Below the pieces are notes generated by a model that saw only the letters and a program-made list of their open reading frames with translations, was not told where the DNA came from and did no database searches. 64,000 nucleotides of DNA. Source: Paenibacillus glucanolyticus NBRC 15330. Lineage in GTDB: Bacteria; Bacillota; Bacilli; Paenibacillales; Paenibacillaceae. Below are positions 55,503-64,000 of this stretch, piece by piece (the stretch's first letter is position 1; the number at the start of each line of letters is the position of its first letter). The stretch covers positions 124,001 to 188,000 of the forward strand of contig NZ_BIMC01000004.1 in NCBI RefSeq assembly GCF_004000885.1, read 5' to 3'. A program made the translations under genes and the position numbers.

Positions 55503-56555
55503 ATGAGTAAGAGAAAGAATATGCTTAACAGTTGGACCTGGAGTATAACCTCCATGTTATTGGCAGTTGTCATTTTGTCCGGGTGTGGCAGTAAATCGGG
55601 CGGAGGCGTTGTAGAAGGCAAGGTCAACGTCATTACTACCTTTTATCCTATATATGAATTTACGAAGGAAATCGGCGGCGACGAGGTCAATGTGGTAAAT
55701 CTTTTGCCAACCGGCGTAGAGCCGCATGATTGGACTCCGCGCAGCCAGGATATCGTCAACACTTCCAAAGCTCAGCTGTTTCTTTATAATGGCGCAGGTC
55801 TTGAGGGATGGGTACCCGGTTTTCTGAAGGGGCTTGATAAGGATACCCAGGTGAAACCAGTCGAAGTCAGCCAAGGCATTCAGTTGATTGATGCAGAGGG
55901 TGACGATGGTCACGGGCATGGAGAAGCAGCTCATGAAGAGGAGCACGACCACAGCCACGAGGAAGGTGCCGAAGAAAATCATGAAGGCCATGACCACGAA
56001 GAAGGCGCAACGGAGAATAACGCGAGTGGGCATCATGCAGATCCACATACATGGGTAAGTCCGAAATCGGCATTGGCGATGGCGGAGAACATCAAGAATA
56101 GCCTCGTTGAAGTGGATCCCGAACATAAGGACTTATATGAACAGCGCTATGAAGGATTGAAAGAGAAGCTCGTGAAGCTGGATAACGACTTTACGAATCA
56201 ATTGTCCGGTTTGCCGAAAAAAGACATCGTTGTATCTCATCAGGCATTCGGTTATCTATGCCGGGATTATGGTCTGACACAGCATGCGATTATGGGATTG
56301 TCTCCAGATGCTGAGCCGAGAGCACAGGACATTGTGAACCTGACCAAAACGGTGAAGGAGAAGGAAGTTCAATATATTTTCTTCGAAGAACTTGTATCGG
56401 ATAAACTTGCAAAAACGCTGGCTAATGAAGCGGGCGTGGAAACGCTGGTGCTGAATCCGGTAGAGGGATTGACGAAGGAGCAGGTGGACAGCGGTGAGAA
56501 TTATTTCACGCTGATGGAGAAAAATTTGCAAAATCTAACGAAGGCATTACAATAA
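55503..56555 (+). CDS. znuA: Zinc ABC transporter substrate-binding lipoprotein (ZnuA/AdcA)
   Basis: A 350-residue cluster A-I metal-binding protein. The signal peptide ends in a lipobox-like LSGC near residue 27. Metal ligands are expected in GVEPHDW and in DPHTWVS. A long His/Glu/Asp-rich loop (about 135-180), full of HDH and GHG pairs, is characteristic of zinc-specific members as opposed to manganese ones. The ATG at 55503 is preferred to that at 55497 because GGGGAG lies six bases before it. It is regulated by Zur boxes upstream and followed by a terminator before znuC. Confidence 0.93.
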   Translation: MSKRKNMLNSWTWSITSMLLAVVILSGCGSKSGGGVVEGKVNVITTFYPIYEFTKEIGGDEVNVVNLLPTGVEPHDWTPRSQDIVNTSKAQLFLYNGAGLEGWVPGFLKGLDKDTQVKPVEVSQGIQLIDAEGDDGHGHGEAAHEEEHDHSHEEGAEENHEGHDHEEGATENNASGHHADPHTWVSPKSALAMAENIKNSLVEVDPEHKDLYEQRYEGLKEKLVKLDNDFTNQLSGLPKKDIVVSHQAFGYLCRDYGLTQHAIMGLSPDAEPRAQDIVNLTKTVKEKEVQYIFFEELVSDKLAKTLANEAGVETLVLNPVEGLTKEQVDSGENYFTLMEKNLQNLTKALQ

Positions 56556-56557
56556 AT

Positions 56558-56588
56558 AAGAAGGGGGATAATATCCCCCTCTTCTTTT
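56558..56588 (+). terminator. Terminator or attenuator between znuA and znuC
   Basis: A near-perfect stem AAGAAGGGGGATA / TATCCCCCTCTTCTT is followed by TTTT. As at 42848, it probably reduces expression of the membrane components relative to the binding protein, unless znuCB has its own promoter in the 67 bases that follow. Confidence 0.8.
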
Positions 56589-56655
56589 GTGTCATGGAAT
56601 GTTAATATGCTCGTATACTTGATAGAGAGACTACAGAGAGAAAGGCGGCCTGGTT

Positions 56656-57405
56656 ATGGAACCGGCAGCGCAGGATTGCCATCAACCGATTATACAAATC
56701 AAGAATGTATCCTTTCATTATCGCGATCAGCAGGTGATCAAGGATCTTAATTTCACCATCAAAGAACGAGACTTTGTAGGGATGGTCGGCTCTAACGGAG
56801 CGGGCAAAACCACGTTGCTTCGCATGATCGTTGGATTGCTGCCTGCCGTGGAAGGATCCATCGAACTGTTTGGTCAGCCGATCCGGAAATTTCAGGACTG
56901 GGAGCGGATTGGATACGTTCCGCAGAAAAATTCGTTCAACCCGTTGTTTCCGGCAACCGTGCGCGAAGTGGTGATGTCCGGGTTATATAACCGCAAGAAA
57001 ATGTTTCGCCGTCTGACCCGTCTGGATCATCAGAAATGCGAGGATGCTCTGGAAGTCATGCGTATTCAGGATATTGCAGACAAGCGGATCGGCGCCCTGT
57101 CCGGCGGTCAGCAGCAGCGTGTATTCCTGGCCCGTGCGCTTATCAATCGTCCGGATCTGCTCATATTGGACGAGCCAACGATTGGTATTGATGCCGAGAC
57201 TCAGGCCGGATTTTTTGAATTGATTACCCATATGCATGCCCATCATCATATGACCTTTTTGATGGTGACCCATGACTTGGACATGGTTAAAGACTACTTG
57301 GGAGAGTCGCCGGTATCGCAGAACGGGAAAATACAATTTTATGTTCGCCATTCCCATGAAATCGAGAATTGCGCGGAAGTTGACCTGCAGCATTCGCTCG
57401 TATAA
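56656..57405 (+). CDS. znuC: Zinc ABC transporter ATP-binding protein
   Basis: The 249-residue ATPase of the zinc importer: Walker A GSNGAGKTT near residue 42, Q-loop, signature LSGGQQQRV near 148, Walker B LLILDEPT and the switch histidine in MVTHD. A His-rich stretch HMHAHHH lies just before the switch. It energises ZnuB and is 48 bases upstream of its start. Confidence 0.94.
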   Translation: MEPAAQDCHQPIIQIKNVSFHYRDQQVIKDLNFTIKERDFVGMVGSNGAGKTTLLRMIVGLLPAVEGSIELFGQPIRKFQDWERIGYVPQKNSFNPLFPATVREVVMSGLYNRKKMFRRLTRLDHQKCEDALEVMRIQDIADKRIGALSGGQQQRVFLARALINRPDLLILDEPTIGIDAETQAGFFELITHMHAHHHMTFLMVTHDLDMVKDYLGESPVSQNGKIQFYVRHSHEIENCAEVDLQHSLV

Positions 57406-57453
57406 TGCATTTGCATACGGAACTGTGTGAAGCAGGAGAAGGAGACGTTATCA

Positions 57454-58260
57454 TTGCTTGATATTTTGCTTAGCGATTTTTTTCAGCGGGCGCTGATCGG
57501 AGGGGTTCTGATCGGTTTAACAGCCCCGCTTATCGGGATATTCCTCGTGCTGCGCAGGCTGTCCATGATCGGCGATACCTTGTCGCACGTCACGATTGCG
57601 GGTGTGGCGCTGGGATTTTTGATTGAAGTATATCCACTAGCCGCAGGACTTGTGTTTGCGGTTCTGGCCTCTTTTGCGATTGAGAAGCTGAGAAAGGCAT
57701 ACAAAAGCTATGCCGAGCTGTCAATCGCGATTATTATGTCTGGCGGCGTAGCGTTGGCTTCGCTGTTTTTCACATTGGGAATGGGCTATAATACGGATGT
57801 TATGAGTTATTTATTTGGAAGCATCTATACGCTGGATACCACCGATATTTATATGGTAGGCGGTGTAACGATTATCGTGATCGCGGTGGTGGTCATGTTC
57901 TTCAAAGAATTCTTCCTGCTCAGTTTCGAGGAGGATGCGGCAAGCGTCAGCGGGCTGCCTGTCAAAATGATGAACATGATCATTACGGTTCTGACCGCAC
58001 TTGTCGTAAGCACGGCCATCAAGATTGTGGGCGCACTTCTGGTATCTGCGCTCCTGACCATACCGGTAGCGATCAGTTTATTGCTGGCGAGAAGCTTCCG
58101 AAGCTCCATCGTTTTATCGGTTATCATCTCCGAAATTGCCGTTATCGGGGGGCTGATGCTTGCGGGCGTATTCAATTTGGCACCGGGTGCAACTATCGTG
58201 CTGCTGCTGATTAGTCTGCTTATCGTCACACTTGTCGGCAAAAAGGGCTTTACGACATAA
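57454..58260 (+). CDS. znuB: Zinc ABC transporter permease
   Basis: A 268-residue membrane permease of the metal family 3 type, with about eight membrane segments and the RRLSMIGDTLSHVTIAGVA motif near the N-terminus. The TTG at 57454 is chosen as start because GGAGAAGGAG lies nine bases upstream; an in-frame GTG at 57427 has no ribosome binding site. It is followed after 17 bases by ccdA, so the two are probably co-transcribed. Confidence 0.93.
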   Translation: MLDILLSDFFQRALIGGVLIGLTAPLIGIFLVLRRLSMIGDTLSHVTIAGVALGFLIEVYPLAAGLVFAVLASFAIEKLRKAYKSYAELSIAIIMSGGVALASLFFTLGMGYNTDVMSYLFGSIYTLDTTDIYMVGGVTIIVIAVVVMFFKEFFLLSFEEDAASVSGLPVKMMNMIITVLTALVVSTAIKIVGALLVSALLTIPVAISLLLARSFRSSIVLSVIISEIAVIGGLMLAGVFNLAPGATIVLLLISLLIVTLVGKKGFTT

Positions 58261-58277
58261 GGGGGTTCTGAAATAAA

Positions 58278-58991
58278 ATGGCTGATATTAATATCGGCAT
58301 TGCGTTTGCTGCCGGTTTTGCTTCCTTTATATCTCCATGCTGCTTACCGTTATACCCGTCCTACTTATCCATCATTACAGGCATGTCGGTGAATGACCTG
58401 AAGAACGAGCAGAACCGCAAGGAGGTCCGCTTCCGGACCATGACGCACACTTTGGCGTTCATCCTTGGGTTTTCTGCCGTTTATTACACCCTTGGCTGGG
58501 GGGCAGGTTTATTCGGGGAGTTTTTTACAGAGTATCAGGATCTGATTCGCCAGTTGTCTGCACTGCTTATCATTGTGATGGGACTTATGCTGATCGGCCT
58601 TTTCCAGCCTAAATTTCTAATGAAGGATCGGAAATTCAATTTTAAATCGAAGCCGACCGGATACATAGGAACGTTTTTGTTTGGCATCGGGTTTGCCGCA
58701 GGATGGTCGCCTTGCGTCGGGCCGATCTTAACGGCAATCATTGCACTGGCAGCCTCTGATCCAGGAACCTGGTTCCCGCTGATCACTTCGTACTCACTAG
58801 GATTTGCCGTTCCATTTTTCATCTTGGCATTCTTTATCGGCTCTACCCGCTGGATCCTGAAATATTCCAGCACGTTGATGAAGGTAGGCGGCATCCTGAT
58901 GATTCTGATGGGGGTTCTGCTCTTTACGGATCAAATGTACAAAATTACGATTTGGCTGCAAGGCATTACACCGGAGTGGCTCAAATTCTAA
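58278..58991 (+). CDS. ccdA: Cytochrome c biogenesis protein CcdA
   Basis: A 237-residue, six-segment membrane protein that passes electrons from cytoplasmic thioredoxin to extracytoplasmic thiol oxidoreductases. The cysteine in SPCCLPLYPSYLS (near residue 20) and that in GWSPCVGPIL (near residue 147) form the redox pair of the family. It serves cytochrome c maturation or spore cortex synthesis in Bacillus. Placement behind znuCB is not explained functionally. Confidence 0.94.
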   Translation: MADINIGIAFAAGFASFISPCCLPLYPSYLSIITGMSVNDLKNEQNRKEVRFRTMTHTLAFILGFSAVYYTLGWGAGLFGEFFTEYQDLIRQLSALLIIVMGLMLIGLFQPKFLMKDRKFNFKSKPTGYIGTFLFGIGFAAGWSPCVGPILTAIIALAASDPGTWFPLITSYSLGFAVPFFILAFFIGSTRWILKYSSTLMKVGGILMILMGVLLFTDQMYKITIWLQGITPEWLKF

Positions 58992-59004
58992 TGAGCAGGT
59001 TAAG

Positions 59005-59047
59005 CTGGTCCAATTCATAAGTCAATAATGTTATAGGATTGGACCAG
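59005..59047 (+). repeat. Inverted repeat downstream of ccdA
   Basis: CTGGTCCAAT (59005-59014) and ATTGGACCAG (59038-59047) form a perfect 10-bp stem with a 23-base loop. No T-run follows, so it is not a standard terminator. It lies just upstream of the mntR -35 (TTGCCA, 59051-59056; -10 TATCAT, 59075-59080) and could be an operator, an RNA hairpin or a weak terminator. Confidence 0.5.
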
Positions 59048-59144
59048 GACTTGCCAACGGGTCTTAAAAACATGTATCATTACTAGTGCAGGTAAAAGAG
59101 GTTTTTTTGCAATGGTTATGTAATTATAGAAAAGAGGGAATAAG

Positions 59145-59570
59145 ATGCCGACACCTAGCATGGAGGATTATTTGGAGCGCATCTACAAGCTGATTGACGA
59201 AAAAGGATATGCGCGCGTTTCGGATATTGCCGAAGGCTTGGAGGTTCACCCCTCATCCGTCACGAAAATGATTCAAAAGCTGGACAAAGACGAATATTTG
59301 ATTTATGAAAAATATCGTGGATTGGTGTTGACCAGCAAAGGCAAAAAAATGGGCAAGCGGCTCATGGAACGCCATCATTTGCTTGAGGAATTCCTTGAGA
59401 TGATCGGTGTACAGGATGAAAATATTTATAAGGACGTTGAGGGAATCGAGCATCATTTGAGCTGGGATTCCATTATGAGAATTGAGACGCTTGTCGAGTA
59501 TTTCAAGCGTGATGAGAATCGACTTCAGGATTTGCGTGACGTTCATAACGAATTAGTCAACGAATCGTAA
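59145..59570 (+). CDS. mntR: Manganese transport regulator MntR
   Basis: A 141-residue DtxR-family Mn2+-dependent repressor. All six metal ligands known in B. subtilis MntR are conserved at the same numbers: D8, E11, H77, E99, E102 and H103. The recognition helix region [27 protein letters not shown] is almost unchanged in type. It forms a single-gene unit with GAGGG before the ATG. No Mn importer gene is in the window; the riboswitch-controlled TerC gene is the other manganese element here. Confidence 0.97.
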   Translation: MPTPSMEDYLERIYKLIDEKGYARVSDIAEGLEVHPSSVTKMIQKLDKDEYLIYEKYRGLVLTSKGKKMGKRLMERHHLLEEFLEMIGVQDENIYKDVEGIEHHLSWDSIMRIETLVEYFKRDENRLQDLRDVHNELVNES

Positions 59571-59574
59571 TGTG

Positions 59575-59605
59575 GCATCTGTCCGCTTGTGACAGATGCT
59601 TTTTT
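59575..59605 (+). terminator. Terminator of mntR
   Basis: The arms GCATCTGTC and GACAGATGC with a seven-base loop are followed by TTTTTT. Confidence 0.9.
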
Positions 59606-59687
59606 AAACTAAACTGTCATATTTCTAGTGTTTTATTAATAGGTTAGATTTACCTGCAAATTTCATATTTTCGGAGGAATAATAGAA

Positions 59688-61244
59688 ATGAAGCTTCGTA
59701 GATGGTTGTTGGTGCTGATTATGCTGCTATTGTGTCTCCCGTCGGTGGTCCCAACTGCGCAAGCGAAGACAGCCGGTATCAGCATACAGTTGGACGGTGT
59801 TAACCTGAACAGTGACGTATCTCCTTACATATTGCCCAAGGTCTATGTGACGATGGTTCCAACACGTATTATCAGTGAGGGGCTTGGCGCATCGGTCGAT
59901 TGGGATCAGAAATCGAAGACGGTAACGATCGGTAAGGACGGTTCCAATCTTCAATTGACTTCCGGCAAAAAAGCAGCATTTGTGAACGGCGCATCCGTAG
60001 CCCTGGATGCATCGGTTGAGATTAAGAACGGTCGGGTTATGGTTCCGCTGCGGTTTATCAGTGAGAATCTTGGCCTGCAAGTAGAGTGGAATCAAACGGC
60101 ACAGCGTATTTCGCTCTTCACAGGCATGGTAGTCGTTCCGCCGCCCGTATCCACGGGAGACGAGATCAGAGGGGCGTGGATCTCCACGGTGTTCAATCTC
60201 GATTGGCCAAAATCGAAAACCAGCGCCGAACAGCAAAAAGCATCCTATACCTCCTTACTGGACTCACTCCAGGAAGTTGGCATCAATACCGTGTACGTGC
60301 AGGTGCGTCCGGCTGGAGATGCCTTGTATCCTTCCTCCATGGTTCCCTGGTCCAAGGTGCTGACTGGCATTCAAGGGGCAGACCCGGGGTATGATCCGCT
60401 GGCATTCATGGTAGAAGAAACACATAAACGGAATATGGAGTTCCACGCTTGGTTCAATCCGTTCCGGGCCAACACCGATATCCTGACAGCAACACTCGAT
60501 CCATCTCACGTGGCCTTAAGCCATCCGGACTGGATCGTGAACACCGGTAAGCAGCTGTATATCAATCCAGGTATCCCGGATGCGCGTGAGCACATTATTG
60601 ATACCATTATGGAAGTGGTGAACGGGTACGATATCGACGGCATTCATCTGGATGATTACTTCTATCCATCCAATACGGTATTTAACGATGATGCCGCGTA
60701 CCGACAGTACAACAATGGAGTTTACTCCAATCTCGGAGACTGGCGCCGCGGCAACATCAATGCATTTGTCCAGTCGCTTGGTGAGAGTATTCACCGTGCG
60801 AAGCCTAACGTCGAATACGGAATCAGCCCATTCGGTGTATGGCGCAACCAGTCAGTGGATAAAACCGGATCCGATACCAAAGCCGGTGTGACCGCTTATG
60901 ACAGCATGTATGCCGACGTACGGGCGTGGATCCAGAACGGCTGGATCGATTATGTAGCTCCACAGATTTACTGGAGCATGAGTAATCCGGCTGTCGATTA
61001 TGACAAGCTGGTTGACTGGTGGGTTGGCGAGGTTCGAGGAACGGACGTGGATCTCATTATCGGTCATGCACCCTACAAGCTTGGAACCAGTGAAATCGGT
61101 TGGCAAAGCGCATCGGAAATCATTAACCAATTGAAGTACAATCAGAATTATTCAGAGGTTACAGGCAGCATTTTCTTTAGAGCAGAAAATATTTTAAGCA
61201 ATCCGTTAGGTCTTAAAGATCAATTGCAATCATATTATAGATAA
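59688..61244 (+). CDS. Secreted stalk-domain protein with DigH/YngK-type glycoside hydrolase domain
   Basis: A 518-residue exported enzyme. The signal peptide ends near AQA (about residue 26). A copper-amine-oxidase N-terminal (stalk) domain follows (about 30-145, with PTRIISEGLG and VPLRFISENLG). The catalytic GH10-like TIM barrel (DUF187) spans about 155-515: RGAWISTV, QVRPAGDALY, WFNPFR, IDGIHLDDYFYP and GISPFG. E. coli DigH of this family cleaves denuded peptidoglycan glycan strands. The stalk domain probably tethers this enzyme to the wall. Confidence 0.9.
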   Translation: MKLRRWLLVLIMLLLCLPSVVPTAQAKTAGISIQLDGVNLNSDVSPYILPKVYVTMVPTRIISEGLGASVDWDQKSKTVTIGKDGSNLQLTSGKKAAFVNGASVALDASVEIKNGRVMVPLRFISENLGLQVEWNQTAQRISLFTGMVVVPPPVSTGDEIRGAWISTVFNLDWPKSKTSAEQQKASYTSLLDSLQEVGINTVYVQVRPAGDALYPSSMVPWSKVLTGIQGADPGYDPLAFMVEETHKRNMEFHAWFNPFRANTDILTATLDPSHVALSHPDWIVNTGKQLYINPGIPDAREHIIDTIMEVVNGYDIDGIHLDDYFYPSNTVFNDDAAYRQYNNGVYSNLGDWRRGNINAFVQSLGESIHRAKPNVEYGISPFGVWRNQSVDKTGSDTKAGVTAYDSMYADVRAWIQNGWIDYVAPQIYWSMSNPAVDYDKLVDWWVGEVRGTDVDLIIGHAPYKLGTSEIGWQSASEIINQLKYNQNYSEVTGSIFFRAENILSNPLGLKDQLQSYYR

Positions 61245-61272
61245 TCCAGCAAGTCCTATAGGTATGAAATTT

Positions 61273-61321
61273 CCCCCGTGCTCATACATAGTCATTAGAC
61301 CATGTGAGGCGGGGGATTTTT
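61273..61321 (+). terminator. Terminator between the DigH-like and patatin-like genes
   Basis: CCCCCG-TG-CTC pairs with GAG-G-CGGGGG and runs into TTTTT. The GGGGGA of its 3' arm may also serve as ribosome binding site for the next gene. Confidence 0.7.
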
Positions 61322-61323
61322 GT

Positions 61324-62247
61324 ATGCAAATCAATGCGGTTTTTGAAGGTGGGGGAGTCAAGGGCATCTCGCTTGCAGGGGCTGTCAAAGCAGCAGAGAA
61401 TGCCGGGGTAGAGTTCAGCCGCGTTGCCGGAACATCTTCCGGATCAATCATTGCGTCCGTGCTGGCAGCCGGTTACCGCGCGGATGAGATCAAGGATATT
61501 ATCGAGGAAACGCCTTTTCATTCGTTTCTCCAGCGCGCCCCGATATTTAATACGAAGTTTATCGGTCCTGCCTTGCGGGTGTTGATTAAGAAGGGTCTGT
61601 ATTCCGGAGAAGCCCTGGAGAACTGGATTCGAGACATTTTACTTGCGAAAGGGATCTTTACCTTCTCGGACATACCGGCAGGCAAGCTGTATATTGTAGC
61701 CTCTGACATAACAAACGGAAGGCTGCTGGTGCTTCCTGATGATCTTCGTCAATATGGAATTAACCCGCAAACGTTCCCTGTGGCCAAGGCTGTTCGTATG
61801 AGCTGCAGCATTCCTTATTTTTTTGATCCGGTCATTCTTCGCTTATTGGGCAGGGCTGCTAAGGGCAAATCCTTGGCAGATCAGTTTGTCTACATTGTGG
61901 ATGGAGGGCTGCTTAGCAATTTCCCGTTGTGGCTCTTTGACCGTGATTCCAAAGGGGGGCCTAAGCCGCTGCCTGTGCTTGGTTTTCAAATGGTTGGAAA
62001 GAATAGCAACTTTCCTCATCTGATCGAGGGGCCCATCGGCATGCTGACTGCCATGTTTGAGACGATGCTGTCGGCCCACGATGAACGGTATATCGAGCAG
62101 AAAAATCGAAACCGAACGATTAAAATCCCGACGCTCGGCATCGGAACGACACATTTCAACCTGACGAAGGACGAGAGTGAGGATTTGTATAATTCCGGAT
62201 TAACGGCAGGGACGATATTTTTCAGCCGCTGGAGCTCTGAACAATAA
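61324..62247 (+). CDS. Patatin-like phospholipase
   Basis: A 307-residue cytoplasmic acyl hydrolase. It has the oxyanion motif GGGVKG near residue 10, the nucleophile elbow GTSSG with serine 38, and the catalytic-dyad aspartate D193 in DGG. It should cleave acyl chains from phospholipids. The ATG at 61324 is chosen over an in-frame ATG at 61264, which lies upstream of the terminator stem. It is followed by a bidirectional terminator. Confidence 0.92.
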   Translation: MQINAVFEGGGVKGISLAGAVKAAENAGVEFSRVAGTSSGSIIASVLAAGYRADEIKDIIEETPFHSFLQRAPIFNTKFIGPALRVLIKKGLYSGEALENWIRDILLAKGIFTFSDIPAGKLYIVASDITNGRLLVLPDDLRQYGINPQTFPVAKAVRMSCSIPYFFDPVILRLLGRAAKGKSLADQFVYIVDGGLLSNFPLWLFDRDSKGGPKPLPVLGFQMVGKNSNFPHLIEGPIGMLTAMFETMLSAHDERYIEQKNRNRTIKIPTLGIGTTHFNLTKDESEDLYNSGLTAGTIFFSRWSSEQ

Positions 62248-62296
62248 AAAAACCGTCCACCCGGCATTTAAATGCAGGGGGCGGTTTTTTATTGTT
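62240..62296. terminator. Bidirectional terminator
   Basis: A long stem AACAATAAAAAAACCG / CGGTTTTTTATTGTT with inner arms GCATTT/AAATGC, overlapping the end of the patatin-like gene and reaching the end of the convergent small gene. Confidence 0.9.
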
Positions 62297-62624
62297 AATG
62301 ATATTTAGGAACATCATCCGGCGGGTCTGATTTACCTTTTTGCCCATCGATGACCTGAAACGGGTACTGTTTGCGTTTAGCTGGACTGCTCTTTCGCACC
62401 GGAGCATTCTTGGCTGCCATTTTTGCCGCTGTTCTCTTGGAAGGCTTCACCTTGGGACGCTTGCTTAAGCGGCGCGGCGGAAACTTGTAGAGCAAATACA
62501 CAACGCCAACAATAATCAAGGGGATCAGAATACTCATTCTTGATCCAGGTTCTAACAGGAGTACCAGCAGCCCTACGGCGGCTAAGGTGCTAGCCGTCCA
62601 AAAAATGATCGCATGCCTTCTCAT
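62295..62624 (-). CDS. Small membrane protein with basic cytoplasmic tail
   Basis: A 109-residue protein with two membrane segments (about 7-24 and 30-46) followed by a strongly basic stretch (PPRRLSKRPKVKPSKR) and a polar tail. It has no enzyme motif. It lies six bases downstream of yqhQ on the same strand, so the two are one operon. The basic tail might bind nucleic acid or acidic lipids; that is speculation. Confidence 0.75.
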   Translation of the reverse strand: MRRHAIIFWTASTLAAVGLLVLLLEPGSRMSILIPLIIVGVVYLLYKFPPRRLSKRPKVKPSKRTAAKMAAKNAPVRKSSPAKRKQYPFQVIDGQKGKSDPPDDVPKYH

Positions 62625-62630
62625 GGATTA

Positions 62631-63623
62631 TCACCCTTTCGCGGGATCCAGCACACTTCCTGTCACAGATTGGTGAACGGTAACATTCTCGTATTGAGCA
62701 TCTAACTCACGCATTCTGTTAAAGGATGCGATGGATACTTCAACCTGAGCATCATTAGGTTCCTTTGTAGTCAGAAGCTGCAGCCACAGACCGGGATATC
62801 CGAGGAAACGAAGCACCGGCGTATCACGCATGGCATTGGTGAGTTTCAGAAACTCAAAGGAAACGCCCAGCACCACCGGAAGAAGCGCGATTCGTTGAAT
62901 GACCCTCTCTGTCATGGTATCCCATGGGACTACCGAGTAAACCACAACGCCGAGCACAATAGTCAGCATCATGAAACTGCTGCCGCAGCGATAATGCAGG
63001 CGCGTATATTTCTGAACGTTCTTCACCGTCAGTTCTTCACCTGCTTCGAATGCGCTTATGACTTTATGTTCAGCACCGTGGTACTGGAACAGTCTCTTAA
63101 TGACAGGTGTTTGGGAGATCGCCCACAAATACACAAGGAGCAGTATTAATTTAATAACGCCTTCAATCAGGTTATGCACAATATAGTGATCAAATGTATC
63201 GCCAAAAAAGAAATCTTCTACAAAAACAGGTACGAGTGTAAACAACAGCTTACCGAATATAAAGGAAAGCACACTGACGGCGGCGACACCAATAATCATG
63301 CTTAAACTCCAGCCTGAGTCTTCCTTCTCTTTCTGTTTCTCGCGTTCTTCCGGCTCCAGCGTATCGTCTGCGTAAGCATCAGCCGAATAATTCAGATGTT
63401 TGGAACCTTTGATTGTTGAATCTATGAGACTGACGATGCCGCGAAGAAGCGGAATCTTCCGCAGCTTACGAACCCATGTCTTGTCTTCGCGAGGCACCTC
63501 TAGAAACTTGATTTCGTTATTTTTTCGCCGCACGGCTGTCACATTGACATGCTTGCCGCCGAACATAACGCCTTCGATTACAGCTTGGCCTCCATAGCTG
63601 ATCGGGGTTGACTTATCGGACAA
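62631..63623 (-). CDS. yqhQ: YqhQ-family (DUF1385) membrane protein
   Basis: A 330-residue membrane protein of unknown biochemical role. Family landmarks are YGGQAVIEGVMFGGK near the start, FQYHGAEHKVI near residue 190, RLHYRCGSSF and GYPGLWLQLLTTKEP. Several membrane segments fill the middle. The TTG at 63623 is proposed as start because GGGAGG lies nine bases upstream; the in-frame ATG at 63644 has no ribosome binding site. The neighbour to the right is a divergent yqhR-like gene, a grouping also found in Bacillus. Confidence 0.9.
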   Translation of the reverse strand: MSDKSTPISYGGQAVIEGVMFGGKHVNVTAVRRKNNEIKFLEVPREDKTWVRKLRKIPLLRGIVSLIDSTIKGSKHLNYSADAYADDTLEPEEREKQKEKEDSGWSLSMIIGVAAVSVLSFIFGKLLFTLVPVFVEDFFFGDTFDHYIVHNLIEGVIKLILLLVYLWAISQTPVIKRLFQYHGAEHKVISAFEAGEELTVKNVQKYTRLHYRCGSSFMMLTIVLGVVVYSVVPWDTMTERVIQRIALLPVVLGVSFEFLKLTNAMRDTPVLRFLGYPGLWLQLLTTKEPNDAQVEVSIASFNRMRELDAQYENVTVHQSVTGSVLDPAKG

Positions 63624-63786
63624 CCAGTTCACCCTCCCTGACATGTTTTTCGTTCTATGAACTATTGTATCGAATTTTGAAAGTAATTTCTAGTTGGATT
63701 AGCCGCAAGGGAAGAGGTGCATACTACTTTGAAAGAAGAACTGAGGCAATGAAGTGTTTCCATAGCATAGAGAGGAGAATCGATAG

Positions 63787-64000
63787 ATGCATGAACATCA
63801 ATTTCGGCAGCAGAATCAGGTAACGAGTCCATTCTTGTTTGCCTTGGAGCTGGGCTATTATGCTGGACTGATCTGGGGGGCTGTACTCTGGTTGTTTTAC
63901 TGGCTGAGTTTTACGAAGGTGCTGCCTGGATTTTTGTTGGAGCCATTCTTCAAACATGAATTTCTCAAGAGCACAGCGGGTCAAATCGCCGGGTGGCTAT
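63787..64000 (+). CDS. yqhR: YqhR-like membrane protein, 5' part (runs off the window)
   Basis: An ATG at 63787 after AGAGGAGA opens a frame that stays open for 71 codons to the edge of the window. The visible part has a membrane segment (about residues 22-42) and the pattern FTKVLPGFLLEPF, which resembles B. subtilis YqhR (FTEVGPRMILEPW). Its position next to yqhQ supports this. The 3' end is not available. Confidence 0.75.
   Translation, partial: MHEHQFRQQNQVTSPFLFALELGYYAGLIWGAVLWLFYWLSFTKVLPGFLLEPFFKHEFLKSTAGQIAGWL

Noticed and set aside
61264..61323. Longer N-terminus for the patatin-like protein from the ATG at 61264
   Set aside because: The region is the terminator stem of the upstream gene, and GGGVKG is expected close to the N-terminus, as given by the ATG at 61324.

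Overview
The window looks like a chromosomal segment of a Paenibacillus-type bacterium (Firmicutes, Bacillales). Support: strong AGGAGG ribosome binding sites, two T-box leaders, a yybP-ykoY riboswitch, recognisable relatives of Bacillus YodB, MntR, Zur, YqhQ/YqhR and the Bacillus-type Fnr with C-terminal cysteines, and secreted proteins carrying copper-amine-oxidase N-terminal (stalk) domains, which are very common in Paenibacillus. I saw no tRNA, rRNA, CRISPR array, insertion sequence or prophage.

Layout. 1-1773: T-box-controlled class I lysyl-tRNA synthetase. 1774-2737: AT-rich non-coding stretch ending in a structured leader. 2738-18944: a large exopolysaccharide locus in two co-directional transcription units. 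Unit 1 (2738-10960) encodes an anchored glycosidase, a HEAT-repeat membrane protein, an IcaA/PgaC-like glycosyltransferase, a degenerate-GGDEF/pseudo-receiver protein, a nucleotide-sugar dehydrogenase and a glycosidase-like protein. Unit 2 (11366-18944) encodes a double NodB lipoprotein, a second nucleotide-sugar dehydrogenase, a PilZ-fused hyaluronan/chitin-synthase-like glycosyltransferase, a decayed NodB protein and a GH18-like protein. This is the most interesting part: it reads as a c-di-GMP-tuned machine for an acidic amino-sugar polymer.

19031-26562: envelope and stress genes (YhgE/Pip-type membrane protein, YitT, YdaT-like, MsrAB, TVP38-like, Mn-riboswitch-controlled TerC). 26664-31837: AraC regulator divergent from a two-oxidoreductase, isomerase and ThuA operon, probably for oxidised (3-keto) glycosides. 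32010-34226: UDG-like protein, YodB-type redox regulator with an operator, and small unknowns. 34316-41255: anaerobic module (Fnr, AdhE, PflB, PflA), with Fnr boxes at the same -41.5 spacing in front of adhE and pflB. 41476-49014: carbohydrate ABC importer, YesM/YesN-type two-component system and a cytoplasmic NagZ-like enzyme. 49170-51890: secreted stalk-domain protein.

52122-59570: metal homeostasis (Zur, ZnuACB, MntR) with YidD, T-box MetRS and CcdA interleaved. Two near-identical Zur boxes flank the znuA promoter. 59688-64000: DigH-like glycosidase, patatin-like lipase, a small basic membrane protein, YqhQ and the start of YqhR.

Functions come from reading motifs and remembered family features; no database search was run.
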